Shown in pieces: positions 9,253 through 17,625 of a DNA stretch of 64,000 bases. Position numbers and translations under genes: made by a program. Source of the DNA: Candidatus Iainarchaeum sp. (GTDB taxonomy: Archaea; B1Sed10-29; WALL01); contig JAGMCR010000012.1 in assembly GCA_023129115.1 (NCBI GenBank), forward strand, positions 1-64,000, read 5' to 3'. Under the pieces are notes generated by a model, which was given only the letters and a program-made list of their open reading frames with translations, searched no databases and was not told the origin of the DNA. Numbering within the stretch: the first letter of the stretch is position 1; each line of letters opens with the position of its first letter.

Positions 9253-9336
9253 GCGGGGGTACCAAAGTGGACAAATGGGAGGGACTTAAGATCCCTTGGC
9301 TCAGTGCCTTCAAGAGTTCGAATCTCTTCCCCCGCA
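9253..9336 (+). tRNA. tRNA-Leu(TAA)
   Basis: GCGGGGG/CCCCCGC acceptor, long variable arm, anticodon loop CTTAAGA. Confidence 0.92.
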
Positions 9337-9478
9337 TCCCTCCAATTGCGATTGGAGCAACCGCAGACTAAAGCGGGGCCAAAGGCCCCGCAAATAGGCA
9401 TATGCCGCCGGGAGGCCTTGTGCCTCCCTCGTCGAACGTGCCAGCTGAGTTTCAGCTGTTTGGATCTCTTCCCCCGCA
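9337..9478 (+). mobile_element. tRNA-associated hairpin element (Leu copy): 127-nt element plus 15-nt repeat
   Basis: ATCTCTTCCCCCGCA at 9322-9336 and 9464-9478; tail ACGTGCCAGCTGAGTTTCAGCTG. Confidence 0.78.
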
Positions 9479-9491
9479 CGCCTTTTCTTGC

Positions 9492-9565
9492 GGGCCCGTG
9501 GTCTAGCTTGGATATGACTCAACCCTCCGGAGGTTGGAGCCCGGGTTCGAATCCCGGCGGGCCCG
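9492..9565 (+). tRNA. tRNA-Arg(CCG)
   Basis: GGGCCCG/CGGGCCC acceptor, anticodon loop CTCCGGA. Confidence 0.92.
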
Positions 9566-12304
9566 CTATTTCACAATTTCTTGTTTATTGAATCCACCGC
9601 GACTGTCACAATACGTTGACGGTGCTTTGCCGAATAGCCTGGCTTTTTCTGGCAAGCCGTCGTGTAGCTTAAACCCCATTTCTTTCGCCTTTTTCTTCGC
9701 GAACTTGTGTATCAAGTCGTGCTGTCCGCTGCGGGAGCTGTAGACCCTGTCGAGGGCTAGCGCCCAATTGTTGCCTATCTTGATGAGGTGTAGCGCACCG
9801 CGGGCCTGAAGGCGCCCGCGCTCGTCGTATATCCCAATCACTTTTTTGGTGGCGTCTGCGGCAAAAGATATGAGCCCACGGTTATGTATGTCACTGCTCG
9901 ACCAAGACTGGCACGTGCCAAACCTCTCGCCAATGTTGTAGTACTGGGCGGGATGGAACGCGTCAGACATTACGTAGCTTTTGGGCTTAACGTTGAGTTC
10001 GTTGATGATTCTCGAGACCTGCGCCAAATGGTTCGCGGCAAGCTCCTGGCCCCCGTCACGGAGCCGGAGTATGAGCGAGCTCACCATGGATTGAGCACCT
10101 TTTCCGTCCTCCGCCCGGATTCTGACCTCGAGCTCACCAAGCTCTGGAGTCGGCGACACAAGGTGCTGTTTGCAGCCCTCGAGTTGGGCCAGCAGCGAAT
10201 CCACCGGGAACGCCTTTAGCTCCTCTTCCGTGGGCAAAACAGTTGTATGGCTTGTCTTGCGCCACTCCTCCGCAGCCTCCTTACTAAGCCCCTCATTCTT
10301 CATCAGCGTGTCAAGCTCTGAGTACTTCCAGTCCTCCAGCCCCCGCAGATTGGCGTACTCCTTGAGCATCCTCTGCACCAAGCCTTTTTCGATTACCCAC
10401 TTGTGCTGCCCATAATGCTTTATTAGCCTGTTGCTGATGCGCGCGAGGTTGAGGGACGCCTTGTCCCAGCGCTTCTTCGCCAAGAACTTTTTTGCCTCTG
10501 CATCAGTCATGTCGAACTTTTTCTGTACGCCGTTCCGCAGTTCTTCCTGCAGCTGTTTTATGGTTCTGGACAGTGGCTGGTTGTAGTCAATTTTGGCCTG
10601 CTTTTCCATCAAGTCAGAGTAAATATTGATTACCTGCGCAGCCCTTGGAATGTTCTGAACCTCTTTCTTGCCCTTGCCTGCTTTTTCCAAAAGGAGGCGC
10701 TCTATGGCTGGCTTGGTTGCTTTCGACACACTAAGTGCCTCGCTAATCCCCCTGATCCAATTCATGCTTCTCGCAGGCTTCTTGTCCAAAAGCTTAACGA
10801 TGGCGGTAGAGGTCTCATCACCAAGGTCAGTGAACAAGTTGCTGAAATCGCTGCAATTCTTGAGAGTATTTTCAAACCCGTGCACATCAATGAGCTTTGA
10901 CATCAAGTTAGGGCCAAACCGGTTTAGGTTCTCGAAGTACATTAAGCGCCAATCTACGGTCATGCCGCCGTAACCCTCTTGGTAGTTGTCAAGCAAGTCT
11001 TTTACGCTTATTTTTCCCCACAGCGCCTTCAGGTCGCCGTCGTGCCTGAACGTCTCGAAGAACCTTGAGTCCTCCATCTTGTAAAAAAGCTCTTTTTTGT
11101 CCTTCACTCCTGCGGCCTTCATCCATTCGGCGAGGCGCTCGCCAGAGACGTCTCTCAGGGAGTCATATAAGTGGTGGGAAGCATGCAACCAGTCGGCGTG
11201 CTGAATTAGCTCTTTCAGAATCTCGAGGGTGAGGGGGGCGCCAGTGAAGTCATGGAACTCCTTGAAGTTTTGTAGTGCGCTCCTAATGCCCTTCTCGAAT
11301 TCCTTGTTGCCTTTGAGCTTCAACCAGCCCTTGACCGGGATATCCTGTGTCTGTTCCTGCAGCCTTTTGTCGTTGGAGAACAGGTTGCTGTAGCCGCCGT
11401 TGACGAGCTTGAACACGAAGTCCTTGCCGTCTTTTGGCTTGAGCTCTTTTTCCCATTCCTCGCGGCGCTCTTGGGGCATGCCGCTGTAGCTCTGGGCCAG
11501 CTTCTCGAAATCATCGTGCTTGGAGATGAGCGTTATCAAGTCCTCCATCGTGAACTGTTCCTGCAGCTGCTTCGGGAACCGGTTTAGGTTCCCCACTATT
11601 CCTGCTAGGACGTTGGCGTTTAGGTTGTAGCGTTTGTCCTCCCGCCCGAAGTTCAGCAGCCCCATCAACTGGTCGGCAGTCGCGGTCTTCCGCACCTTCG
11701 TCGGCAGCTCCTTGACAGCTGGAATGACTGTGCGGTGCAAGTCCCAGAGCGCGACACTGTCGTTTGCAAGCTTCTCTTTCTGCTCCTCTGTGAACCGGTC
11801 GCTGAGGTACTTTGGCAGGCTGAAGAGGATTTTGTCGACGAAAACTTCGTTGCTGGTTTTGTCGAGGGCGAGGTCCATGAACTCTTCGGCGGTCAGCGTC
11901 TCTGCGATTCCGGGGAATGACTCCAGCCAGTGAGAGACGGAAAGCATTTTGCCGTATGCCCCTTGTTTTTGTAGCAAGGCCTTGACGTCTTCGAAGGAAA
12001 GGTTGTCGCGGATTTGCTTGGGCAGGTCCTCCAGTTGGTGTGGCAGGCCCACCAGCAAATGGACATTGTCCACATCTTTTAGGAAATCAACCACGTCGCC
12101 AGCCTTTGCCGTGCTCTGGACGCTTTTTGGCATTTTCGAGAACGAGTCCACTATGTATTCAAGGCCTCGGCTCTTTTTCTCCGCAAAGTCATTCATAATG
12201 TCGTTGGTGAAACTGTCCCGCGTGGCCTTTGGGAACTGCTTGATGTGATCCTTTAGCCATTTCTTGCGGTGGGCGCGCGCCCTCTTGCTTTGCACTGCTG
12301 GCAC
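9566..12304 (-). CDS. 912-aa protein with degenerate helical repeats and distinct Cys-containing C-terminal domain, unknown function
   Basis: Uninterrupted 2.7-kb ORF; recurring LP/FP-xxx-(L/F)xxD...L units; C-terminal GTCQSW...NRGLISFAADATKKVIGIYDERGRLQARG. Confidence 0.75.
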   Translation of the reverse strand: MPAVQSKRARAHRKKWLKDHIKQFPKATRDSFTNDIMNDFAEKKSRGLEYIVDSFSKMPKSVQSTAKAGDVVDFLKDVDNVHLLVGLPHQLEDLPKQIRDNLSFEDVKALLQKQGAYGKMLSVSHWLESFPGIAETLTAEEFMDLALDKTSNEVFVDKILFSLPKYLSDRFTEEQKEKLANDSVALWDLHRTVIPAVKELPTKVRKTATADQLMGLLNFGREDKRYNLNANVLAGIVGNLNRFPKQLQEQFTMEDLITLISKHDDFEKLAQSYSGMPQERREEWEKELKPKDGKDFVFKLVNGGYSNLFSNDKRLQEQTQDIPVKGWLKLKGNKEFEKGIRSALQNFKEFHDFTGAPLTLEILKELIQHADWLHASHHLYDSLRDVSGERLAEWMKAAGVKDKKELFYKMEDSRFFETFRHDGDLKALWGKISVKDLLDNYQEGYGGMTVDWRLMYFENLNRFGPNLMSKLIDVHGFENTLKNCSDFSNLFTDLGDETSTAIVKLLDKKPARSMNWIRGISEALSVSKATKPAIERLLLEKAGKGKKEVQNIPRAAQVINIYSDLMEKQAKIDYNQPLSRTIKQLQEELRNGVQKKFDMTDAEAKKFLAKKRWDKASLNLARISNRLIKHYGQHKWVIEKGLVQRMLKEYANLRGLEDWKYSELDTLMKNEGLSKEAAEEWRKTSHTTVLPTEEELKAFPVDSLLAQLEGCKQHLVSPTPELGELEVRIRAEDGKGAQSMVSSLILRLRDGGQELAANHLAQVSRIINELNVKPKSYVMSDAFHPAQYYNIGERFGTCQSWSSSDIHNRGLISFAADATKKVIGIYDERGRLQARGALHLIKIGNNWALALDRVYSSRSGQHDLIHKFAKKKAKEMGFKLHDGLPEKARLFGKAPSTYCDSRGGFNKQEIVK

Positions 12305-12394
12305 GAAATAATTTTATGTTCCCAGTGCCATATAAAGCCTCCTCAGCGCTCCAGAGGCAACTTTTATATACCCAAACCGAATAGGAGTAGTTGT

Positions 12395-12667
12395 ATGCCG
12401 AGTGAAGAGGAGCAGATTATCAACCTGATTGCGCAGGAGCTGATGGCGGGAAAGGGCCAGGGCGCCGTCATCAACGAGCTTGTGCAGGCGGGGCTGCCGA
12501 AGAACGAGGCGGCCACGGTTGTCAATGCAGTGGCGCAGCAGATTTCGCGCCGCGGCGGAGGCGGTGGCGGGGCGGCGCCGATGCCCCGCGGGGGCGGCAC
12601 GAACTGGGGCATGTGGATAATGATTGGCGCCATTGGGGTCCTTGTCTACATCATCTTCCTGGCGTAG
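12395..12667 (+). CDS. Small protein with N-terminal UBA-like helices, Gly-rich linker and C-terminal TM
   Basis: EEEQIINLIAQELMAGKGQGAVINELVQAGLPKNEAATVVNAV ... WIMIGAIGVLVYIIFLA; TATA-like cttttatata about 30 nt upstream. Confidence 0.7.
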   Translation: MPSEEEQIINLIAQELMAGKGQGAVINELVQAGLPKNEAATVVNAVAQQISRRGGGGGGAAPMPRGGGTNWGMWIMIGAIGVLVYIIFLA

Positions 12668-12706
12668 AAACGCTTAAATTCTATTCAGTCAAAAAGAGTA
12701 GCCACT

Positions 12707-12780
12707 GCCTCAGTAGCTCAGTTCGGTGGAGCGCTACCTTGGTAAGGTAGAAGTCGGGGGTTCAAATCCCTCCTGAGGCT
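12707..12780 (+). tRNA. tRNA-Thr(GGT)
   Basis: GCCTCAG/CTGAGGC acceptor, anticodon loop TTGGTAA. Confidence 0.93.
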
Positions 12781-12880
12781 CTAAATCTTTTTTCTGTTAC
12801 GGCTACGTTTGAATGTCTCTGGGGGGTGCCAGCCGGCACCCCCCAAGCCTACCGCGCCAGCTCAGGTTTGGGCTGAGGCT
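12781..12880 (+). mobile_element. tRNA-associated hairpin element (Thr copy)
   Basis: TGTCTCTGGGGGGTGCC-AGCC-GGCACCCCCCAAGCCTACCGCGCCAGCTCAGGTTTGGG then CTGAGGCT repeat (12773-12780 / 12873-12880). Confidence 0.72.
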
Positions 12881-12936
12881 TTCAACGCTTTTTTCTCCAA
12901 AAGCTTAATATACCGTGGCTTGTTTTTTGTGTGTAG

Positions 12937-13161
12937 GTGATTTGGTTGAAAGTGAAATTCCACAAGCTTGACAAAAGCACAAGGCATTATTGGGTGTTCA
13001 GGCGCAAGGGAGAGGGAATCCTGATGATTTTCATTGGCGCCCTCTGGGCCATGCAAATCGCTGGGTGGTTCAGCATGATGCCATACGACGAGTACTTCGT
13101 CCCTGCAGTCCTCTTCGTTGCAGGGCTTATTGAAATCATCCGGGCTTGGCAGCACGAGTAA
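12937..13161 (+). CDS. Small membrane protein, unknown
   Basis: 74-aa ORF with two hydrophobic segments; start codon uncertain. Confidence 0.5.
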   Translation: MIWLKVKFHKLDKSTRHYWVFRRKGEGILMIFIGALWAMQIAGWFSMMPYDEYFVPAVLFVAGLIEIIRAWQHE

Positions 13162-13197
13162 CCCCCTTTTATAGTATCATTTGCATAAGTAAGCGGA

Positions 13198-13863
13198 ATG
13201 GAAGTCTTAGGTTTTGACTTGGTCTACCTGCTGGTTACGGTGGGGTTGGCAGTCGTGTTTACGCTTGCGGTGCTGACCATAATTGGGATACTTTTGGTGC
13301 GGCACTTCGACAAGACGGGCGTGGCGCTGTTCCCGAGGCTGTTCATGTTCATACTGAACCTCGTCGAGACCCCAATCAAGAACCTGCTGTGGCTGTTCAA
13401 CCTTGACGCCAAAACGCTTTTCCTCGTCCGCTCAAACCTGATTAACGCGATTTACAGGCACCGGTTCGCGGCAGTGCCGGTTAAAGAGCGCGCGATTTTT
13501 TTGCCGCAGTGCCTCCGCAACCAAAAGTGCCCCGCCAACACGGACGAGGAAGGCCTGCACTGCAAGGGGTGCGGCAAATGCGAAATCGCCGACTACAAGA
13601 AAGAAGCAGAAAAGCTGGGCTACAAGTTCTTCATCGCGCCCGGCGGCACCATGGTCAAGCGCATGATAAAGAAGTACCGCCCGAAGGCAATAATTGGCGT
13701 TGGCTGCGAGAATGAGATACAGATGGGCTCCGAAATGGCGATAAGGCACGGGATAATCCCAATGACCATACCCCTCGCCAAAAGCGGGTGCGTCAACACT
13801 ATCGTGGACTGGGACGAGGTAAGGAGAATCACGAACCTGACGCCCCAGAACGTGAACGATTAA
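13198..13863 (+). CDS. DUF116-like membrane protein with Cys cluster
   Basis: LPQCLRNQKCPANTDEEGLHCKGCGKCEIADYKKEA; N-terminal TM helices. Confidence 0.75.
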   Translation: MEVLGFDLVYLLVTVGLAVVFTLAVLTIIGILLVRHFDKTGVALFPRLFMFILNLVETPIKNLLWLFNLDAKTLFLVRSNLINAIYRHRFAAVPVKERAIFLPQCLRNQKCPANTDEEGLHCKGCGKCEIADYKKEAEKLGYKFFIAPGGTMVKRMIKKYRPKAIIGVGCENEIQMGSEMAIRHGIIPMTIPLAKSGCVNTIVDWDEVRRITNLTPQNVND

Positions 13864-13892
13864 AAAGGCGGTTGCCTCAAAACTTGTTTGCT

Positions 13893-13997
13893 GCCGGCCT
13901 AGCTCAGTTGGTTAGAGCGCCAGACTCATAGGGTTTCAACCGATGGGTTGCTTCCGGAGACATCTGGAAGTCGCGGGTTCAAGTCCCGTGGCCGGCA
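13893..13997 (+). tRNA. Elongator tRNA-Met(CAT) with anticodon-loop intron
   Basis: GCCGGCC/GGCCGGC acceptor, CCAGACTCATA...TCTGG with about 30-nt insert after position 37. Confidence 0.88.
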
Positions 13998-13999
13998 CT

Positions 14000-14141
14000 C
14001 CAAGCCTTTCTTTAGAAAAGAAAGGCTACGGGCTACCCAAAGAAACTATTTGAATAATACAGCCTGCCTATTTGCGGGGCCGAACGGCCCCGCTTTAGTC
14101 TAACGTGCCAGCTGAGTTTCAGCTGTTCCGTGGCCGGCGCT
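14000..14141 (+). mobile_element. tRNA-associated hairpin element (Met copy) plus repeat of tRNA 3' end
   Basis: CCGTGGCCGGCACT (13986-13999) repeated as CCGTGGCCGGCGCT at 14128-14141; tail AACGTGCCAGCTGAGTTTCAGCTG. Confidence 0.75.
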
Positions 14142-14148
14142 TAACCCT

Positions 14149-15531
14149 TCAATCCAGATTCTTGACAAGGTCTTCCAGAGCATCAAGTTCGCCCACCTGT
14201 TTGCCATACATCTTCAGTGCCAAGTCTGCCATAATCTCATCAGGAACTTTAGTTTCAAGACCGTACCCCGCTTTCTTCACTTCCTTTATCATCATGTCAG
14301 AAACAGTTTTCTTTTTCTTAAGCATTTTATGAAGAGGGTTGACAACATCAACATACCTATCGTGCATCAGTTCCTTGGAGAAGCTGAAGAACCTCTTGCA
14401 GTAGTTATAAACATCCTTATTCTCAAGCCCCTCGTATGCACTGTGGTACTGCAAGTGTCTCCTTACATGAGTATGTGGTGGGATATACACTGAGTTTCCC
14501 TCAACCTTAAAGGGTTTTTCCAGCCCAATCTCAGAGGGAATAACCTCCATGAAGTCCTGGTGAACCTTTCTTTGCGCATACTTCATCAGCACACTCATGG
14601 CAATCATGTTACTGAGAAAATTTGTATCTCCTGAACGCTGCTCCAGTGTGCCCAATTTATTTATCCTAACCGGTCCCCAGCAAAGATCGAGTATGCTCCT
14701 ACATTTTTTGATATCTTCAGGAGAAACGCCCTGCTTCTTCAGTTCCCTCTTCACCCTGTTATACCTACTCTCCATAGTATATATCAAATCAGTGAGCGTC
14801 TGCTTGTAGGGTGGCAGCCCACCGTACTGCTGGAATCCAGTGTATTGTCCCTTCATGTATTTCAGTGCCCTGCCCCCCCTATTAATCACAACCCTGGAAT
14901 CCTTTGCCAGGAACTTGCCGTCGACAAAAGGAGAGGATTGCAGGAACGTAATGAATACTGGGTCCATAGCTATGGCCAGATTATAACTGTCTATCAAAGT
15001 TTTCTTGATCTTGGGCCCTAACATGGGCTTCAGGAACTTCTTTTTCTTATCAAACACTCCACGGGGCAAAGTATAGTGGCAGTGAAATCCGAGCGTCCTG
15101 CTTCCCAGCCTGTTTTTTTCAGCACCAACCAGTTTCTCGTGCATTATGTATCGATTATCTCTTCTCATCTCTTCCTCAAAGTAGCCAGGATATGTAGAAA
15201 GCGGGTAAATCAGGATGTTGTGCCCTTCGGCAACTTCAATAAGCGTCTTATAGCTCTTTATTATATCTAGTGCAATGTTCTGAACCTTTACAGATGGGAA
15301 GGAAGTGAGCTCGACCATATGTTTTGCTTCTTCTTGTACAATGGGCATCTCTTTATCTCTCTTCTTGCATTCCCTGATAACCAGGTCTGCTTTGTTTACA
15401 ATATAGCCTTTCTCATCCAATGTTTGAATCTCAATCTCAATGCCTGTTTTTGACCTCTTAAGAGGAGATTTCTCTTTCTTTTTAATTTCAGACCCCTCCT
15501 TTTGGTTTCTTGAACCTGAATAAATCCTCAA
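14149..15531 (-). CDS. GCS2-type carboxylate-amine ligase (glutamate-cysteine ligase family 2-like)
   Basis: TGIEIEIQTLDEKGY, LGFHCHYTLP, LGTLEQRSGDTNF motifs. Confidence 0.72.
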   Translation of the reverse strand: MRIYSGSRNQKEGSEIKKKEKSPLKRSKTGIEIEIQTLDEKGYIVNKADLVIRECKKRDKEMPIVQEEAKHMVELTSFPSVKVQNIALDIIKSYKTLIEVAEGHNILIYPLSTYPGYFEEEMRRDNRYIMHEKLVGAEKNRLGSRTLGFHCHYTLPRGVFDKKKKFLKPMLGPKIKKTLIDSYNLAIAMDPVFITFLQSSPFVDGKFLAKDSRVVINRGGRALKYMKGQYTGFQQYGGLPPYKQTLTDLIYTMESRYNRVKRELKKQGVSPEDIKKCRSILDLCWGPVRINKLGTLEQRSGDTNFLSNMIAMSVLMKYAQRKVHQDFMEVIPSEIGLEKPFKVEGNSVYIPPHTHVRRHLQYHSAYEGLENKDVYNYCKRFFSFSKELMHDRYVDVVNPLHKMLKKKKTVSDMMIKEVKKAGYGLETKVPDEIMADLALKMYGKQVGELDALEDLVKNLD

Positions 15532-16672
15532 TGTTTTTAGAAAGTTTTTTCACCTTACGCTTATAAGTTCTACAGTGTTTTTTATCCATGTATAACTTTT
15601 TGTTAATTTCCATGGAGAAGATGAATACATCTGGGAACTGCTTTGCTAGATGCTCTAGTATATATCCCGCTCCAAAAGGGTTGTTTATCAACACTTCCTC
15701 CTTTACTTCAAGCTCAAGATTCTCCTTCATTTTCATTATTATGGGATAGTAGAACCTAGGCGAGAAATCAATCCCAAAGCTGAAGGGGGGCCTATCAGGC
15801 TCGTCTACCATAGAGTGGGCGTCAAATATTATGTTGAACCGGTAGGTATCTATGAGCTGGTTGAGCACATGGTAAAAGTAGTCATACCTCTCCAGTATTC
15901 TTTCCTTCTGCTTGTTTCCCAGGCTCCTTTTCCAGATATTCTGAACTCTCTTCTCTGAAGTGTTGGTGTATACTGCAGACTCCCTACTCCGGTTATAGTC
16001 ACACACAAACCGGGACTGCTTGTTATCTATCCAAATGCCCCCCCTATCTAACACCAGAGGGCCGTAAATTAGATCCGTACCTATGTCCTCCTCCATTAAA
16101 CGTTTTGATTTGCGTAGAGCCATTAAAGACTTAATATACTTCGGCACCCATACTCCAGCATGGGCAGTTATTAGCAGGATGTTGAATTTGTTCCTCTTGT
16201 AGTTGTCATAAATCATTGTTCCATACTTTGTGATTGTGAGCTTTATGTTTGGGTAATTTTTATGGTGATGTTTTATGTCCGCTTTCACAAGCTCGTAGAG
16301 CTCTTTCTCTGGAAAGAACTTTCTGAACCAGAGTGTGTTCCTGTTCCTATAGAAATAGCTAATTGTTCCATCAAGCACAGGTTCGAATGCCTTGTAACTG
16401 TAGAGCAGAGATACAAATGAAAGGTGGAGGTTCTTATCTATTCTCTCATTTACCTTCTTGAGTTCTTGTAGAAAGTCAGCGTAATATTGGAAAGAAAGAA
16501 ACTTTTTTTGTTGATTCATGACAAAAGAAATGGTGGTATGAGCTGAGTTAAACAATGGTTTAAGAAGAGAAGGTACTCTCTCTGCTTCTTTATGTGTCAT
16601 CAATAAGCCTCTTAATCTTATTCTAGCTTCTTGTGTTGAAATAGTTAACGGTCTGTTGCAAGTTGCCGGCAC
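15488..16672 (-). CDS. N-formylglutamate amidohydrolase-like protein
   Basis: LLITAHAGVWVP, DLIYGPLVLDRGG, DYNRSRES, IIFDAHSMVD, IDFSPRFY; internal ATG at 16600 is a possible true start. Confidence 0.72.
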   Translation of the reverse strand: MPATCNRPLTISTQEARIRLRGLLMTHKEAERVPSLLKPLFNSAHTTISFVMNQQKKFLSFQYYADFLQELKKVNERIDKNLHLSFVSLLYSYKAFEPVLDGTISYFYRNRNTLWFRKFFPEKELYELVKADIKHHHKNYPNIKLTITKYGTMIYDNYKRNKFNILLITAHAGVWVPKYIKSLMALRKSKRLMEEDIGTDLIYGPLVLDRGGIWIDNKQSRFVCDYNRSRESAVYTNTSEKRVQNIWKRSLGNKQKERILERYDYFYHVLNQLIDTYRFNIIFDAHSMVDEPDRPPFSFGIDFSPRFYYPIIMKMKENLELEVKEEVLINNPFGAGYILEHLAKQFPDVFIFSMEINKKLYMDKKHCRTYKRKVKKLSKNIEDLFRFKKPKGGV

Positions 16673-16706
16673 TGATGCTTAGCTCAATGTGCCCGTGGCC
16701 GGCACT
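16669..16706 (+). pseudogene. Shrunken tRNA-Met remnant / distal repeat of the tRNA-Met 3' end
   Basis: CCGGCACTGATGCTTAGCTCAATGTGCCCGTGGCCGGCACT keeps acceptor-like, TTAGCTCA-like and CCGTGGCCGGCACT (16693-16706) pieces. Confidence 0.6.
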
Positions 16707-16825
16707 TTTTCTCGGCAAGGCTTAGTCAATACAAGTTATAAACACCGAATCCCTAAGGCCCAACAGCTAGCTAATCCATAAAAATAACATAAGATTTATA
16801 TATGTGAATATAGCATAAAATTAAC

Positions 16826-17077
16826 ATGAATATTAGTATGCATTTTGAAGGTTTTATGGAAGAAATAATCGAGAGGCTTTTGGAACAAGGAATCGCAAAA
16901 ACAAAGGCTGAAGCACTCAGGCTTGGATTGCTGGAGTTGAACGACAAATACCAACTAGTCGGGATAGACAAGGAATTGAAAGCAGATATACTCGAGATAA
17001 ACAGGATTGATAGGGACATCAAAACAGGCAAAGAAAAAGTGTATTCTGTCAAGAATGTTGATGAGCTGCTGGCATGA
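16826..17077 (+). CDS. Putative antitoxin, CopG/RHH-like
   Basis: Small ORF with AKTKAEALRLGLLELN, overlapping the toxin start. Confidence 0.6.
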   Translation: MNISMHFEGFMEEIIERLLEQGIAKTKAEALRLGLLELNDKYQLVGIDKELKADILEINRIDRDIKTGKEKVYSVKNVDELLA

Positions 17078-17319
17078 AAATCAAAAGAACAGATACATTC
17101 AAAAAAGACATCAAAAAACTGGATTCCCAAAGCAAAAAAATTCTTGGAAAAGTAATTAAAAAAATTCTTGCCAGTCCAGAGAGATTCAAGCCAATGAAAT
17201 ACCATTCAAACATATTCAGAATCAGGTTCAGTAAATTCCGGTTGGTCTACAAAGTTGACCAAGACTTGATTACGTTCATGTTCGTAAGAAAAAGGCCCAC
17301 GGCATATAGAAATGTATGA
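17074..17319 (+). CDS. RelE/ParE-family toxin
   Basis: DTFKKDIKKLDSQSKKILGKVIKKILASP...IRFSKFRLVYKVD...RKRPTAYRNV. Confidence 0.78.
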   Translation: MKIKRTDTFKKDIKKLDSQSKKILGKVIKKILASPERFKPMKYHSNIFRIRFSKFRLVYKVDQDLITFMFVRKRPTAYRNV

Positions 17320-17370
17320 CTTTTCGAGACTTGGGTTACGTGTGTGCCCATTGCCAGCACGTCTTTCTGT

Positions 17371-17601
17371 CTATATGCTTACGGCGTTGAAGCACTTGGG
17401 GTAATTGGTGCACCCCCAAAAATAAGAATGGTTTTTCTTGTTTTCCCGCACCATCATTAAGGCGCCGCACTTGCCGCACTTCTTTGTTTTTGGGGCGTCT
17501 CTCTGGTGCCGCACGCACCGCGGCTCCTTGCTGGAAGCAAAAACCGTTGCAAGCCCTGAGCACACAGTGCACTTTGGGGGGGAGTAAGGGACTTTGCGCA
17601 T
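17371..17601 (-). CDS. Small topoisomerase-type C4 zinc-ribbon protein
   Basis: KKCGKCGALMMVRENKKNHSYFWGCTNYPKCFN. Confidence 0.7.
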   Translation of the reverse strand: MRKVPYSPPKCTVCSGLATVFASSKEPRCVRHQRDAPKTKKCGKCGALMMVRENKKNHSYFWGCTNYPKCFNAVSI

Positions 17602-17625
17602 GGAAAACGAGTTAAGGAATGAGGG

